DNA of 64,000 nucleotides from NCBI GenBank assembly GCA_964614915.1, contig CAZTNC010000020.1, forward strand, positions 41,648 through 105,647, in the 5' to 3' direction. Positions within the stretch are counted from its first letter, which is position 1. Each line of letters starts with the position of its first letter. Source of the stretch: WTFY01 sp964614915 (lineage in GTDB: Bacteria > Pseudomonadota > Gammaproteobacteria > UBA4575). The notes under the pieces were generated by a model. That model saw nothing but the letters and a program-made list of their open reading frames with translations. It had not been told where the DNA came from and searched no databases. A program made the translations under genes and the position numbers. This document shows, piece by piece, positions 32,436 through 42,579 of this stretch.

Positions 32436-35333
32436 TCAAACCGCCCTCAGGGAAGGGCCGCGCACTGCCTGTTTCGAAATCCCCAGCGCATCGTGAATGA
32501 GTGCCTGTTGCTGTCTGCGGTGAACCTGCAGGGAACCGGCCGCCGGTGAGGCCGAGTAGGATCGCCCGGCATAACGCAGCTGCTGGTTTTTCTTCAGGCA
32601 TGCTTTCAGATGACGCCGGGACTGCATGTAGTACCACGCACCCTGGTTGCGCGGTTCCTCCTGGGTCCAGATGATTTCACGAGCTGCCGAATACTTGCCG
32701 ATGATCTTCTTCACCTCTTCCAGTGGAAACGGGTACAGCTGTTCGATCCGGACAATGGCAGTATCGGTGATCTTGTGTTCGTGGCATGCCCGCAGCAGCT
32801 CATAATACAACTTGCCTGCGCAAAAGATGATTTTTCTGACACTTTTCGTTTTCAGGTTGTCGACGGCATCAATCACCACCTGAAACCCGCCCTCGCTGAA
32901 TTCGCTGATCTGCGAAGATGCATCGACATCGCGCAGGATATTCTTCGGGGTCATCACGATCAGGGGCTTGCGGTAAGGACGTATCATTTGCCTGCGTAAA
33001 AGATGAAATATCTGGGCAGGTGTGCTCGGCATGCAGACCTGTATGTTTTGTTCAGCACACAACTGCAGGTAGCGCTCCAGCCTGGCCGAGGAGTGTTCCG
33101 GTCCCTGGCCATCGTAACCGTGGGGTAGCAGCATCACCAGCCCGCAGTAGCGTTGCCATTTCGCCTCCGAAGAGCTCAGGAACTGGTCCACGTAGACCTG
33201 CGCATTGTTGGCGAAATCACCGAACTGGGCCTCCCAGATCACGAGGCTCTCCGGCTCGGTCGTGCTGTAACCGACTTCGAATCCTAGCACGGCTTCTTCG
33301 GAAAGCAGTGAGTTGATCGGCAGAAACAGCGGCTGGTTCTCGGTGATGTGTTGCAAAGGGATGTACACCTCTCCAGTTACCTGGTCGTGAAAACCGACAT
33401 GCCGGTGGAAAAAGGTGCCACGTACACAGTCTTGTCCAGACAGGCGCACAGGATAGCCGTCCTCCAGCAGCGATGCGTACGCGAGATTTTCACCAAAACC
33501 CCAGTCCGCTGGCAGTTCGCCCTCGCCCATCTGCTTTCGTGACTGCACGATCTTTTGCACGATGCGGTGCAAGGCAAAACCCTCTGGAACCGTGGTGAGC
33601 CGCTGCGAAAGCTTCCTGATACGTGCCTCACTGATACAGGTACTGGCTGGTTCACGCCAGCCCGTTCCCAGGTAGGGCTGGTAGTCAACAAGGTGCTGCC
33701 TTTCCGCTTTCTTGGCGATGGGGCCACACACGCGCTGCCCTTTTTGAAGCCTGTTCAGGTACTTTGTTTCCAGGGCTTTGACCCTGGAGGGCGTGATCGT
33801 TGCGTCTTCAACCAGCTGGTTTGCGTAGATTTTGGTCACGCCGGGCTGGTTGCGGATACTCTGGTACATCAGCGGCTGGGTCACGGCCGGCTCGTCTGCC
33901 TCGTTGTGCCCATGCATACGGTAGCAGACCATGTCAATGACCACATCACAGTTGAATTTCATGCGGTAATCCACGGCAAGCTGGGCCACAAATACCGCGG
34001 CTTCCGGATCGTCCCCGTTGACATGAAACACCGGGGCCTGCACGACTTTGGCCACGTCCGAACAATACAGTGTGGATCTTGAGTCTAGGGGGTCGCTGGT
34101 AGTGAACCCAATCTGGTTATTCACCACCACGTGAATGGTTCCTCCCGTAGTGTATCCCCGCGTCTTGGACAAATTCAGGGTTTCCATCACCACACCCTGG
34201 CCTGCGATTGCTGCATCACCATGGATCAGGATCGGGACCACTTCTTTGCGGTTGACGTCGCCACGGCGTTCTTGGCGTGCGCGTACTGAACCCGCTACGA
34301 CAGGATTAATGGCCTCAAGATGCGAAGGATTAAATGCCAGCACGGTATGGACAGGTCCCCATTCGGTGGCTAAGTCCGATGAAAAGCCCTTGTGGTACTT
34401 GACATCCCCGGAACCCTGCTCGGGACTGAGCTTGTCCTCGAATTCCTGGAACAGCGTTTCCGGGTTCTTGCCCAAGATGTTGACCAGCATGTTGAGACGC
34501 CCGCGGTGCGCCATCCCTAGAATCACTTCCTTGACACGATGGCGGCCACCGCTCTTGATCAGTTCATCGATGATTGGAATCAGGCTGAGTCCTCCCTCAA
34601 GCGAAAACCGCTTTTGACCGACGTACTTCTTGTGCAGATATACCTCCAGAGATTTCGCTGCAATCAGGATCTCCAGAATTCTTCTTTTGCGCTTGTCGGG
34701 TAATTCGGGTGCAAAGTGAAACTGCTCAAGACGTCGCTGAATCCATTCCTTCTGTTCCAGCGAAGTTATATGCTTGAACTCTGACCCGATGGTTCCGCAG
34801 TAGGTCACCGACAGCATGCTGAGGATCTCTCTCAGCGGAGCATGCTTGACATCGCCGATGCCTCCCGTTTCAAAGACTGTGTCCATATCCTTGTGGCTCA
34901 GTCCGTGAAACTCCGGATTCAGTTCAGGAATGTCGGGGCGTGCGGTCGCATTCAATGGGTCAATGTCAGCCTGGCGATGACCAAGATACCGGTAGGCACT
35001 GATCAGGCGCACCACGTCCACCTGCTTGCGGTTCAGTTCGTCCCGGTATTCCGCCATGCGCTCGACCGCGCTGATCAGGCCGAATACATCCACCGACTGC
35101 TCAAAGGTCTCCGGGTCAAGCTCTAGCGCAAGTTCCGCGCCACTGCGATCAGAATCCGCAGAGGACGATGCACCCTGGACGGGTGAAGTCCCAAGTGTGC
35201 TGAACAGTTTTTGCCAAGAAGCAGGTACCGAGTCTGGATGGACCAGGTAATCTTCGTAAAGGGCTTCTATGTATGAAACACTGCTGCTGTTGAGCTGTTC
35301 ACCACCTGATAACAAAAGCCAGTCTTTCTTCAT
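32436..35333 (-). CDS. sucA: 2-oxoglutarate dehydrogenase E1
   Basis: A 965-residue thiamine-diphosphate enzyme that decarboxylates 2-oxoglutarate. The N terminus (YIEALYEDYLVHPDSVPASW) is the E2-binding segment. MAHRGRLNMLVN, HGDAAIAGQGVV and MVCYRMHGHNEADEP are the expected ThDP/AMP-site motifs. The operon has only sucA-sucB-lpd; sdhCDAB and sucCD are elsewhere. Start at ATG 35331-35333, with a perfect TATAAT box about 35 bases upstream; the nearest AAGGAG is 24 bases before the ATG. Confidence 0.95.
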   Translation of the reverse strand: MKKDWLLLSGGEQLNSSSVSYIEALYEDYLVHPDSVPASWQKLFSTLGTSPVQGASSSADSDRSGAELALELDPETFEQSVDVFGLISAVERMAEYRDELNRKQVDVVRLISAYRYLGHRQADIDPLNATARPDIPELNPEFHGLSHKDMDTVFETGGIGDVKHAPLREILSMLSVTYCGTIGSEFKHITSLEQKEWIQRRLEQFHFAPELPDKRKRRILEILIAAKSLEVYLHKKYVGQKRFSLEGGLSLIPIIDELIKSGGRHRVKEVILGMAHRGRLNMLVNILGKNPETLFQEFEDKLSPEQGSGDVKYHKGFSSDLATEWGPVHTVLAFNPSHLEAINPVVAGSVRARQERRGDVNRKEVVPILIHGDAAIAGQGVVMETLNLSKTRGYTTGGTIHVVVNNQIGFTTSDPLDSRSTLYCSDVAKVVQAPVFHVNGDDPEAAVFVAQLAVDYRMKFNCDVVIDMVCYRMHGHNEADEPAVTQPLMYQSIRNQPGVTKIYANQLVEDATITPSRVKALETKYLNRLQKGQRVCGPIAKKAERQHLVDYQPYLGTGWREPASTCISEARIRKLSQRLTTVPEGFALHRIVQKIVQSRKQMGEGELPADWGFGENLAYASLLEDGYPVRLSGQDCVRGTFFHRHVGFHDQVTGEVYIPLQHITENQPLFLPINSLLSEEAVLGFEVGYSTTEPESLVIWEAQFGDFANNAQVYVDQFLSSSEAKWQRYCGLVMLLPHGYDGQGPEHSSARLERYLQLCAEQNIQVCMPSTPAQIFHLLRRQMIRPYRKPLIVMTPKNILRDVDASSQISEFSEGGFQVVIDAVDNLKTKSVRKIIFCAGKLYYELLRACHEHKITDTAIVRIEQLYPFPLEEVKKIIGKYSAAREIIWTQEEPRNQGAWYYMQSRRHLKACLKKNQQLRYAGRSYSASPAAGSLQVHRRQQQALIHDALGISKQAVRGPSLRAV

Positions 35334-35367
35334 TTGCCCAAAAAGTACCCGGTGTGTCTCCTTACAT

Positions 35368-35373
35368 ATTATA
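35368..35373 (-). promoter_or_regulatory. Candidate -10 box of the sucA operon
   Basis: On the minus strand TATAAT appears exactly, inside TTATATAATATG, and would start transcription near 35361, giving a leader of about 28 bases before the sucA ATG. I do not see a good -35 at the usual distance, so it may need an activator. Confidence 0.4.
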
Positions 35374-35432
35374 TAAGAGATCAAGGTCAGGCATTACACA
35401 ATTGTTGTGCACCCGGGAGCAGGAAATGGTCA

Positions 35433-36440
35433 TCACCCCTGCAAGGACGGTGGCTGCAGTGACTGCTGACACTGAACCAGCATGTTCTCGATGAACAGGC
35501 GTTGGTTCATCGAGGTACTGACGATACGCCTGGACTCGGTGAGTTGATCCAGGCAATCAAACAGGGGATGCGGTGCTGCCTGCTGCGCCAGGCTCTGCAG
35601 GCGTTCAAGCAAATCAGGATTTTCAATGGTCTTGGGATGTTCCTCGAAACAGCAACGAATTAGATCAGTACACCAGGCTTGCAGCCACTCGGTAATTCTT
35701 TCCGGATCTTCATTTCTAAGCTTGGATGAAATTTTGGTCACCGTCTCCCTGCCCGCCATCAATGCATACAGTTGTTCATAAAAGGCAGCGCGCATCTCGC
35801 CAAGACCACTGTCAAACGACTCCCATGCAAGTAGCGGTCGTCCACCGCAAGCGCCAAGCAGATCCTGCCATGCGGGGCTGGCCGCTTTTTCCTGCAGCCA
35901 GCGCAGCGCCAGGGCGGGATCGGGCACAGCGAATTTCCAGATCTGACAGCGGCTCCTGATGGTCGCAGGCAACCCTTCGACACGATGGCTGATTAATAAA
36001 AGGACTGAACCCGCAGGTGGTTCCTCAAGTGTCTTCAGCAGTGCGTTAGCCGCATTGATATTCATCCTGTGTGCATGATTGATACAAACAATCTTGAACC
36101 GGCCCTGTTGGCGACTAAGTGCCATGAACCGGTTGATCTCCCGTATATCGTCTACCCTGATCTGTTCGGGCCTATCAGTTCCCTCAGCCTCTTCCATATT
36201 GACCAAGCGCACATCCGGATGGGTACCTGCCTTGGTCAGGTGGCAATTTTCACAGACCCTGCATGGATATCCCTGCGGGCCGGGATTGGTGCAGTTCATG
36301 CGTTGAATATAGGCCCGGCAAAATTCCAGTTTGCCGATTGCCGGGGGGCCGGATACAAGAATTGCGTGTGTCAGGCGCTCATTGACAAGATACTGCAGGT
36401 ACTGCTGCCATGCATCTTCCAGCCAGGGGTAAATCACCAC
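35433..36440 (-). CDS. holB: DNA polymerase III delta' subunit
   Basis: A 335-residue clamp-loader subunit. The AAA+ fold has a modified P-loop VSGPPAIGKLEF (GxxxxIGK without the usual KT/S, as delta' is not an ATPase). Zinc ligands are CTNPGPQGYPCRVCENC. The sensor region is INAANALLKTLEEPP and the SRC-like motif is TIRSRCQIWKF. Start is GTG at 36440, 12 bases after tmk; last of the leftward fab-to-holB operon before sucA. Confidence 0.93.
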   Translation of the reverse strand: MVIYPWLEDAWQQYLQYLVNERLTHAILVSGPPAIGKLEFCRAYIQRMNCTNPGPQGYPCRVCENCHLTKAGTHPDVRLVNMEEAEGTDRPEQIRVDDIREINRFMALSRQQGRFKIVCINHAHRMNINAANALLKTLEEPPAGSVLLLISHRVEGLPATIRSRCQIWKFAVPDPALALRWLQEKAASPAWQDLLGACGGRPLLAWESFDSGLGEMRAAFYEQLYALMAGRETVTKISSKLRNEDPERITEWLQAWCTDLIRCCFEEHPKTIENPDLLERLQSLAQQAAPHPLFDCLDQLTESRRIVSTSMNQRLFIENMLVQCQQSLQPPSLQG

Positions 36441-36452
36441 TGTATCCCGGGT

Positions 36453-37097
36453 CTATCCCGAAAACCTTGAATTCACGATTTGCCGGATACGCGATGCGAC
36501 CTCTTCAATGTCCGGTTCAGTATCGATCACGGCAAAACGTTCCGGGTCACGCTTGGCAAGCTTCAGGTAGGCAGCATGTACACGCTCAAAGAAATCCTCT
36601 GACTCACGCTCAAAACGATCCTTTTTGCCACGGCGGCTTACGCGCTGCAACGCCGTTTCCAGTGCACAGGTCAGTACGATGGTCAGGTCAGGCCGAAAGC
36701 CCGGGTGTACCACCGACTCGATTTCCTTGATGTCCGAATCGGAAATACCACGCCCACCGCCCTGGTAGGCATAGCTTGCATCCGTGAACCGGTCACACAG
36801 AACCCAGGTACCATCCTGCAGTGCCGGGTAAATGGTTTCCGCAAGATGCTGCGCGCGCGCCGCAAACATCAGCAGCAGTTCGGCACGGGCATCAAGCGGT
36901 ACTTCAGTCTGTTCCAGCAGAACGGTCCTGACCTGCTCTCCGACCCGGGTGCCACCAGGCTCTCGCGTGACTAGGACATTGAAACCCTGCGAATGCAGGT
37001 ACTCCTGCAAAAGCCGGATCTGCGTCGTCTTGCCCGTACCTTCCGTTCCCTCAAAAGTAATGAATTTGCCACGCAATGTTCGACTGGTGTCCGCCAT
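36453..37097 (-). CDS. tmk: Thymidylate kinase
   Basis: A 214-residue kinase of the dTMP to dTDP step. The P-loop is FEGTEGTGKTTQIRLL; the DRY-type motif is VLCDRFTDASYAYQGGGRG and the lid has RGKKDRFE. A longer frame to 37238 overlaps mltG; the ATG at 37095-37097, with AAGAG upstream, is the better start. Nineteen bases after mltG. Confidence 0.95.
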   Translation of the reverse strand: MADTSRTLRGKFITFEGTEGTGKTTQIRLLQEYLHSQGFNVLVTREPGGTRVGEQVRTVLLEQTEVPLDARAELLLMFAARAQHLAETIYPALQDGTWVLCDRFTDASYAYQGGGRGISDSDIKEIESVVHPGFRPDLTIVLTCALETALQRVSRRGKKDRFERESEDFFERVHAAYLKLAKRDPERFAVIDTEPDIEEVASRIRQIVNSRFSG

Positions 37098-37116
37098 GCT
37101 CTTGTGTTTCGGCCTT

Positions 37117-38136
37117 TCAGTTCCTGGGGTCTCCACCATAACAGTTCTTGCAGCCCTTGAGTTGGTAACGGATGACCGCCTTGCGATGTTCCGAGTAGGT
37201 TGAGGAAAAGTGGTGTGTGCCGTCTCGCTTGGCAACAAAAAACATCATCTCACTGTCCGCCGGGTTTAGTGCAGCAGCAATGGAGGCACGGCCGGGCAGC
37301 GCGATCGGTGTAGGAGGAAGGCCCTTGTGTATGTAGGTGTTGTAAGGCGTGTCCTTTTTCAGGTCCTTGCGCCGGATGTTCCCGTCATAGGTTTCTCCCA
37401 TCCCGTAGATTACCGTAGGGTCGGCCTGCAGCCGCATACCGCGTTTCAAACGGGTGGTGAAAACGGCAGAAATCATGGAGCGCTCGTAGTCAACCGTGGT
37501 TTCCTTTTCGACGATGGAAGCCAGGATCAGGGCTTCTTCCTGGGTGTGGATGGGAAGCCCCGGTTTTTTCCTTGCCCACTCCTCATCGAGTACGGACTGC
37601 ATGTGCTGTGCAAGATGCCGGAAAAACTGTACGTCGGTCACGCCTGGCGAAAAACGATAGGTGTCGGGGAAAAACCACCCTTCTGGGTGGCTGCTTTTCA
37701 GGTTCAGTCTGGTGAGCAATTCCTCCGGTGTCTGCACAGTCTTGGTGATCTTGTCATTCTCTTGCACAGCTTCCCAAAGCTGCTTGAACGTCGAACCCTC
37801 GATCACGGTCACGGCAAACTGCGTACTTTCCCCCTGCACCAGCTTGTGCAGCAGTTGTCGCGGACTTAACGTCGTTACAAGCAGGTAATCGCCTGCCTTG
37901 ATCTCGTGGGCTGCACCGCTGATGCGTGCGAAAGTATCCCAGCTCCACCGGTCTAAAATAATGCCGGCTTCGTGAAGCTGCCGGGTCACCTCGCGAAAGC
38001 TTGTGCCCGGGACAATCACTAGTCTCACCTGCTCGGAATCAACAGATAGCGGACGCTCCGCATAGTCTTTGAAATAGGCCGTCAGCACGATCAAGGCCAG
38101 CAAGACAACCGCAATGACACCGTAATGTGTTTGCAT
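37117..38136 (-). CDS. mltG: Endolytic peptidoglycan transglycosylase MltG
   Basis: A 339-residue bitopic membrane protein: one N-terminal helix (YGVIAVVLLALIVLTAYF), a LysM-like subdomain and the YceG catalytic domain with ILASIVEKETTV, in which the Glu is catalytic, and LQADPTVIYGMG. It cuts nascent glycan strands. Between pabC (10 bases upstream) and tmk, the usual gammaproteobacterial order. Confidence 0.95.
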   Translation of the reverse strand: MQTHYGVIAVVLLALIVLTAYFKDYAERPLSVDSEQVRLVIVPGTSFREVTRQLHEAGIILDRWSWDTFARISGAAHEIKAGDYLLVTTLSPRQLLHKLVQGESTQFAVTVIEGSTFKQLWEAVQENDKITKTVQTPEELLTRLNLKSSHPEGWFFPDTYRFSPGVTDVQFFRHLAQHMQSVLDEEWARKKPGLPIHTQEEALILASIVEKETTVDYERSMISAVFTTRLKRGMRLQADPTVIYGMGETYDGNIRRKDLKKDTPYNTYIHKGLPPTPIALPGRASIAAALNPADSEMMFFVAKRDGTHHFSSTYSEHRKAVIRYQLKGCKNCYGGDPRN

Positions 38137-38146
38137 CGCGTGCCCT

Positions 38147-38956
38147 TCAGCTGTTGAACACGGACATTAGCCTGCCTGTCAGTTCAGACCGGGAAAACCG
38201 TAGAGAATCAAAGCGTTTTACCGGCCAGATGCCTATGATGCAGTTGCATACGAACATCGCATCCATTTGTGCTGTTTCTCCAAGACTGAGAGTCCGAACC
38301 GAAAGCTCGATATCGTGGCGGTTACAGTAACTGATGATCTGTCCGCGCAATACTCCTGCAACCCCGCACTGGCTGAGGTCGGGTGTAACCAGCCCGCCGT
38401 TGGCCTCAAAAAATACATTGCTTGCAGTGGCCTCGATCACATGATCCTGTGTATCGCAAACCAGTCCTTCCTGGTATTCATCCTCCCACTCACTACGTGC
38501 AAGCACCTGCTCAAGGCGGTTCAGATGCTTGATCTGCGCAAGCCTTGGCTGATGGGACAAGCGGAACTTGCACAGCGTGATGTCAATGCCTGGGTCTTGG
38601 TAGGCTTGCGGAAACACCGGCCAGGGAAATTTCTGCACAATCCGGGTCAGTGCCTGATGCACCGGGCGATACCCCCGGCCACCTGTGCCTCGCGTGACGA
38701 TCACCTTGATGATGCATTCCCTGTCGGAACCGATGGTTTGGACCACCTCTTTTCTCAGGGTGTCATCATCAAGGCCGGTCAGGCCCAGTACCTGGCATCC
38801 TGTTTGAAGGCGACGCAGATGATCTTCCAGGAATTGCACGCTCCCGTGCCGCACCGCCATGGTTTCGAACAGACCGTCACCATAAAGCAGGCCACGGTCG
38901 AGGACAGTGATATTTTCGCATGCCTGCCCGTTGACTGTGATGGTTGGCGCCTGCAT
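38147..38956 (-). CDS. pabC: Aminodeoxychorismate lyase
   Basis: A 269-residue fold-type IV PLP enzyme that makes p-aminobenzoate for folate. LLYGDGLFETMAVRHG, the PLP Lys in IKHLNRLEQVLAR, and the EATASNVFFE segment are typical. Between fabF (67 bases upstream on this strand) and mltG. Confidence 0.93.
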   Translation of the reverse strand: MQAPTITVNGQACENITVLDRGLLYGDGLFETMAVRHGSVQFLEDHLRRLQTGCQVLGLTGLDDDTLRKEVVQTIGSDRECIIKVIVTRGTGGRGYRPVHQALTRIVQKFPWPVFPQAYQDPGIDITLCKFRLSHQPRLAQIKHLNRLEQVLARSEWEDEYQEGLVCDTQDHVIEATASNVFFEANGGLVTPDLSQCGVAGVLRGQIISYCNRHDIELSVRTLSLGETAQMDAMFVCNCIIGIWPVKRFDSLRFSRSELTGRLMSVFNS

Positions 38957-39023
38957 CTCAAGATCCCTGGCACAGCATCATTCAAAGTGCAGCCACTTCG
39001 CCTGCGCTTTCAGGTTCCAAGCT

Positions 39024-40268
39024 TCAGACCTTTTTGAAAACTACAGTCGCGTTGGTGCCACCAAAACCAAACGAGTTGGACAGTGCAATGTCCACCTGCT
39101 TGTTGCGTGCCTCGTTGGGGACATAGTCCAAATCGCATTCCGGGTCCGGGGTATCGTAATTGATCGTGGGAGGCAAGGTGTCGTGGTAAACCGCCAAGAT
39201 ACTGAACAAGGCCTCAACGCCGCCGGCCGCACCCAGCAAGTGCCCGGTCATGGACTTGGTCGAGCTGATAGCCAACTGCTTGGCATGGTCGCCGAATGTG
39301 GTCTTGATCGCCTCGGTCTCGGCAATGTCTCCTGCCGGAGTCGAGGTGCCATGCGCATTGATATAGTCGACATCAGCAGGATCGAGTTCGGCATCGTGCA
39401 ACGCATTCTGCATGCATTTTGAAGCTCCGTGGCCTCCCTTGGCGGGCGAGGTCATGTGGTATGCGTCGCTGTTCGTGCCGTATCCGACCAGCTCGCAGTA
39501 GATTTTTGCAGAACGTGCCTTGGCATGTTCGAATTCCTCCAGCACGAGAACCCCTGCCCCATCGCCAAGCACAAAGCCGTCACGGTCCAAGTCGAACGGT
39601 CGACTGGCCGTCTCCGGGTCTTCGTTGTGCGAGGCACAAAGTGCCCTGGCGGCAGCAAACCCTCCGACGCCCAATGGGCAGGTGGCCATCTCGGCCCCCC
39701 CGGCGATCATGATGTCCACATCACCGTAGGCAATCATTCTGGCAGCATCCCCGATATTGTGCGTGCCGGTGGAACAGGCGGAGACGATCGAGATGTTCGG
39801 GCCACGGTAGCCACGCATGATCGACAAGTTTCCCGAGACCATGTTGATGATATTGCTGGGCACAAAGAACGGCGAGATTTTTCTTGGCCCGGATTCCAGG
39901 TACGCCTCATTGCTTTTCTCAATACCCGGCAACCCGCCAATGCCGCTTCCAATGGCTACCCCGATACGATCCGCGTTTTCTTCTGTCACCTCAAAACCGG
40001 AATCCTCTGCGGCCTGGACCCCGGCCCCGATTCCATAGTGGATAAACGGATCCATCTTGCGCTGGTCTTTCTTTGACAGGTAGTCGTCGGCATTGAAATC
40101 CCGGGTTTGCCCTGCGATTTGCACAGAGAATTCACTGGCATCAAAACAGTCGATTCTGGAAATCCCGCTGTTGCCAGCGACGATATTTTCCCAAGCCTTG
40201 TGAGTCGCTGAACCCACGGGGGACACGATACCCAACCCGGTCACTGCAACACGTCGCCGAGACACCAT
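39024..40268 (-). CDS. fabF: 3-oxoacyl-ACP synthase II
   Basis: A 414-residue condensing enzyme. The active Cys is in VSACSTGTHNIGDAA, and the two His are in NAHGTSTPAGD and STKSMTGHLLGAAGG. The GFGGTNATVVFKK end is typical. Elongates acyl-ACP with malonyl-ACP in type II fatty acid synthesis. Downstream of acpP with a 64-base gap. Confidence 0.95.
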   Translation of the reverse strand: MVSRRRVAVTGLGIVSPVGSATHKAWENIVAGNSGISRIDCFDASEFSVQIAGQTRDFNADDYLSKKDQRKMDPFIHYGIGAGVQAAEDSGFEVTEENADRIGVAIGSGIGGLPGIEKSNEAYLESGPRKISPFFVPSNIINMVSGNLSIMRGYRGPNISIVSACSTGTHNIGDAARMIAYGDVDIMIAGGAEMATCPLGVGGFAAARALCASHNEDPETASRPFDLDRDGFVLGDGAGVLVLEEFEHAKARSAKIYCELVGYGTNSDAYHMTSPAKGGHGASKCMQNALHDAELDPADVDYINAHGTSTPAGDIAETEAIKTTFGDHAKQLAISSTKSMTGHLLGAAGGVEALFSILAVYHDTLPPTINYDTPDPECDLDYVPNEARNKQVDIALSNSFGFGGTNATVVFKKV

Positions 40269-40332
40269 GGTTTTATCTCATCCGGTCAGGTGGAGAAAGG
40301 GAGGTTTGCCTTGCACAATTGCATGCAGGCGA

Positions 40333-40566
40333 TTACTGATGTGAGCTGACGTAATCGATGGCCTGTTTAACAGTAGTGATTTTTTCTGCCTCTTCATCGG
40401 GGATTTCACATTCAAATTCCTCCTCCAAAGCCATCACCAGTTCGACCGTATCCAAAGAGTCTGCACCCAAGTCATCCACAAATGATGCGTCGTCCGAGAC
40501 TTCGTCTTCACCCACTCCTAGCTGTTCTACAATTATTTTCTTAACTCGTTCTTCAAAATTGCTCAT
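40333..40566 (-). CDS. acpP: Acyl carrier protein
   Basis: A 77-residue, strongly acidic carrier. The phosphopantetheine Ser is in DLGADSLDTVELVM (DSL motif, Ser37). AGAGGAAG precedes the ATG. The 206-base gap to fabG is A+T-rich at the fabG side (TATTATTAAATTAAAG on the plus strand) and could hold a separate acpP promoter, which is common. Confidence 0.97.
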   Translation of the reverse strand: MSNFEERVKKIIVEQLGVGEDEVSDDASFVDDLGADSLDTVELVMALEEEFECEIPDEEAEKITTVKQAIDYVSSHQ

Positions 40567-40772
40567 AGCGGTTGCTTCCTCTTTGCAAAAGTTGTTCGAC
40601 CCGAATCCAGACCGGTCAATTATTGTATTGAAAAGAATATCCCCGTGCCATCTTTAACACATAGGCAACCCTGCCTGCCGGGAGTTCGTACCGGACCAAA
40701 TCCTTATAATCAAGCAATAACAATGCTTTAAATACAATTATTAAATTAAAGTAAAGGAATATTCGGTGCGTG

Positions 40773-41510
40773 TCAGCCCATGTACAACCCACCATTGACG
40801 TGGATCGTCTCCCCCGTGATATAGGCGGCACCTGCAGAAACCAGAAAACACACGGCATGCGCAACATCTTCCGGCGTACCCATGTGCCCCGCAGGAATTT
40901 GCCCAATGGCATGCTCGCGCTGCGACTCATTCAGTTCCGCAGTCATGTCCGTCTCAATGAATCCCGGGGCAACGACATTCACCGTGATACCACGCGATGC
41001 CACTTCACGCGCGAGGGACTTGGTGAACCCGATCACCCCTGCCTTGGAAGCGGTATAGTTGGACTGCCCGGCGTTACCGGACATGGCCGCAACCGAAGCG
41101 ATATTGATGATACGCCCGTGGCGCATTTTCATCATGCCCCTGAGGCATGCACGGGTCAGCCGGTACATCGATGAAAGATTCGTATTGATAACCGTATCCC
41201 AGTCCTCATCCTTCATTCGCAAAAGCAGGCTGTCCCGGGTAATCCCGGCATTGTTGACCAAGATACAGGGGGGCGAGTGACTGGCCTTGATTTCCTCGAG
41301 CAAGGCATTTACGGAGTCAGCCTGCGTCACATCCAACTGCATTCCCTTTCCGTTCAGCTTCGCCTTCTGGAGCTCGGCATCAATGCTTTGCGCGCCGGCG
41401 GCTGTCGTTGCAGTGCCGACCACCTCCAGCCCTTGTGCAGCCAGAGCATGCAGGATCGCCTTGCCGATCCCCCGGCTTGCGCCCGTCACCAGGGCGAGCT
41501 GATCATTCAT
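40773..41510 (-). CDS. fabG: 3-oxoacyl-ACP reductase
   Basis: A 245-residue short-chain dehydrogenase. NADP-binding VTGASRGIGKA, the NNAG motif in ILVNNAGITRDSL, and the catalytic Ser-Tyr-Lys set in NIASVAAMSGNAGQSNYTASKAG are present; the C terminus INGG-type VNGGLYMG is that of FabG. Overlaps fabD by 4 bases, implying coupled translation. Confidence 0.95.
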   Translation of the reverse strand: MNDQLALVTGASRGIGKAILHALAAQGLEVVGTATTAAGAQSIDAELQKAKLNGKGMQLDVTQADSVNALLEEIKASHSPPCILVNNAGITRDSLLLRMKDEDWDTVINTNLSSMYRLTRACLRGMMKMRHGRIINIASVAAMSGNAGQSNYTASKAGVIGFTKSLAREVASRGITVNVVAPGFIETDMTAELNESQREHAIGQIPAGHMGTPEDVAHAVCFLVSAGAAYITGETIHVNGGLYMG

Positions 41511-42466
41511 GCCTGCCCCGCAGAAGCCAGTGCATTCAACTGCTCAAGCGTTTGGTCAAGACTGTTGAGGTCATGGACAGAACAGCCCGACACACCGCGA
41601 TCTATGCGCTTGTTGAACCCCGTCAGCACCCTGCCGGGTCCCAGCTCGACCAGCACCTTCACGCCACAGGAAATCATGTGCTGGATCGTTTCCACCCAGC
41701 GCACCGGATTGAACAGCTGTCTATACAACGCGTCCCTGATTTCAGCTTCACCGGAAAATGAGCAGACATCGACATTCTGAATGACCTCAACTTGTGGGGT
41801 ATGCATATCGACGTCCTGCAAGTAATCAAGCAACTGCTCGGCTGCGGGTTTCATCAGGGTGCTGTGCGAGGGCACGCTCAAGGGCAGCAAGACACAGCGT
41901 TTGGCTCCCGCCTGCTTTGCGGCCTGCAATGCATCGGCCACAGCTTTTTGGCTGCCGGCAAGTACGGTTTGTCCCGGTGCATTGAAATTTACCGCTTCAA
42001 CGATCTCTTCTTTTGAGGTGGACTGCTCACAGATTTCATTCAGGACCCCGGTTTCAAGACCGAGCACGGCCGCCATCGCGCCCTGCCCTTCTGGAACTGC
42101 CTGCTGCATGACCTGGCCCCTGAATTTTGCAAGAGGAAGTGCAGCCTCAAAATTGAACACCTTGGCGCAGACCAGAGCCGTGTACTCCCCGAAACTGTGG
42201 CCAGCCAGCATGCGCGGAGGGGCTGAAAAGCATTCGTGGAAGATCGCGTGCACAGCCATGCAGGCACACAGCATGACCGGCTGTGTGTTTTCGGTTCTAT
42301 TGAGTTCTTCCTCCGGCCCATGCGTAGCCAGCTTCCACAAGTCCAGCTGCAGGACATCCGAACCCTGTTCAAAGATTTGCTTGATTTCGGGGTACTCCGT
42401 ACTCAAGTCCTTCATCATGCCGATCGACTGTGATCCCTGACCAGGGAAGATGTACGCGAAGTCCAT
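41507..42466 (-). CDS. fabD: Malonyl-CoA:ACP transacylase
   Basis: A 319-residue enzyme. FPGQGSQ near the N terminus, active Ser in AGHSFGEYTALV (most relatives have GHSLGE; here Leu is Phe) and the His in VPSHSTLM are the catalytic features. It is first of the leftward fab run; the expected plsX and fabH are not upstream, where infA diverges instead. Confidence 0.95.
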   Translation of the reverse strand: MDFAYIFPGQGSQSIGMMKDLSTEYPEIKQIFEQGSDVLQLDLWKLATHGPEEELNRTENTQPVMLCACMAVHAIFHECFSAPPRMLAGHSFGEYTALVCAKVFNFEAALPLAKFRGQVMQQAVPEGQGAMAAVLGLETGVLNEICEQSTSKEEIVEAVNFNAPGQTVLAGSQKAVADALQAAKQAGAKRCVLLPLSVPSHSTLMKPAAEQLLDYLQDVDMHTPQVEVIQNVDVCSFSGEAEIRDALYRQLFNPVRWVETIQHMISCGVKVLVELGPGRVLTGFNKRIDRGVSGCSVHDLNSLDQTLEQLNALASAGQA

Positions 42467-42579
42467 AGGTTTGTGCCGGGGAGATTGGGTAGTCGGATTG
42501 TACTAAATTATTTCCAAGCCTTGTTTTATTTTTTAATTGCATAATAATGACGTCACCGCTTTGACCCACTGGGAGCAGA

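Noticed and set aside
31656..32549. A 297-codon Ser/Ala-rich plus-strand frame
   Set aside because: Mirror image of the Ala/Pro-rich linker of sucB; no ribosome site or domain.
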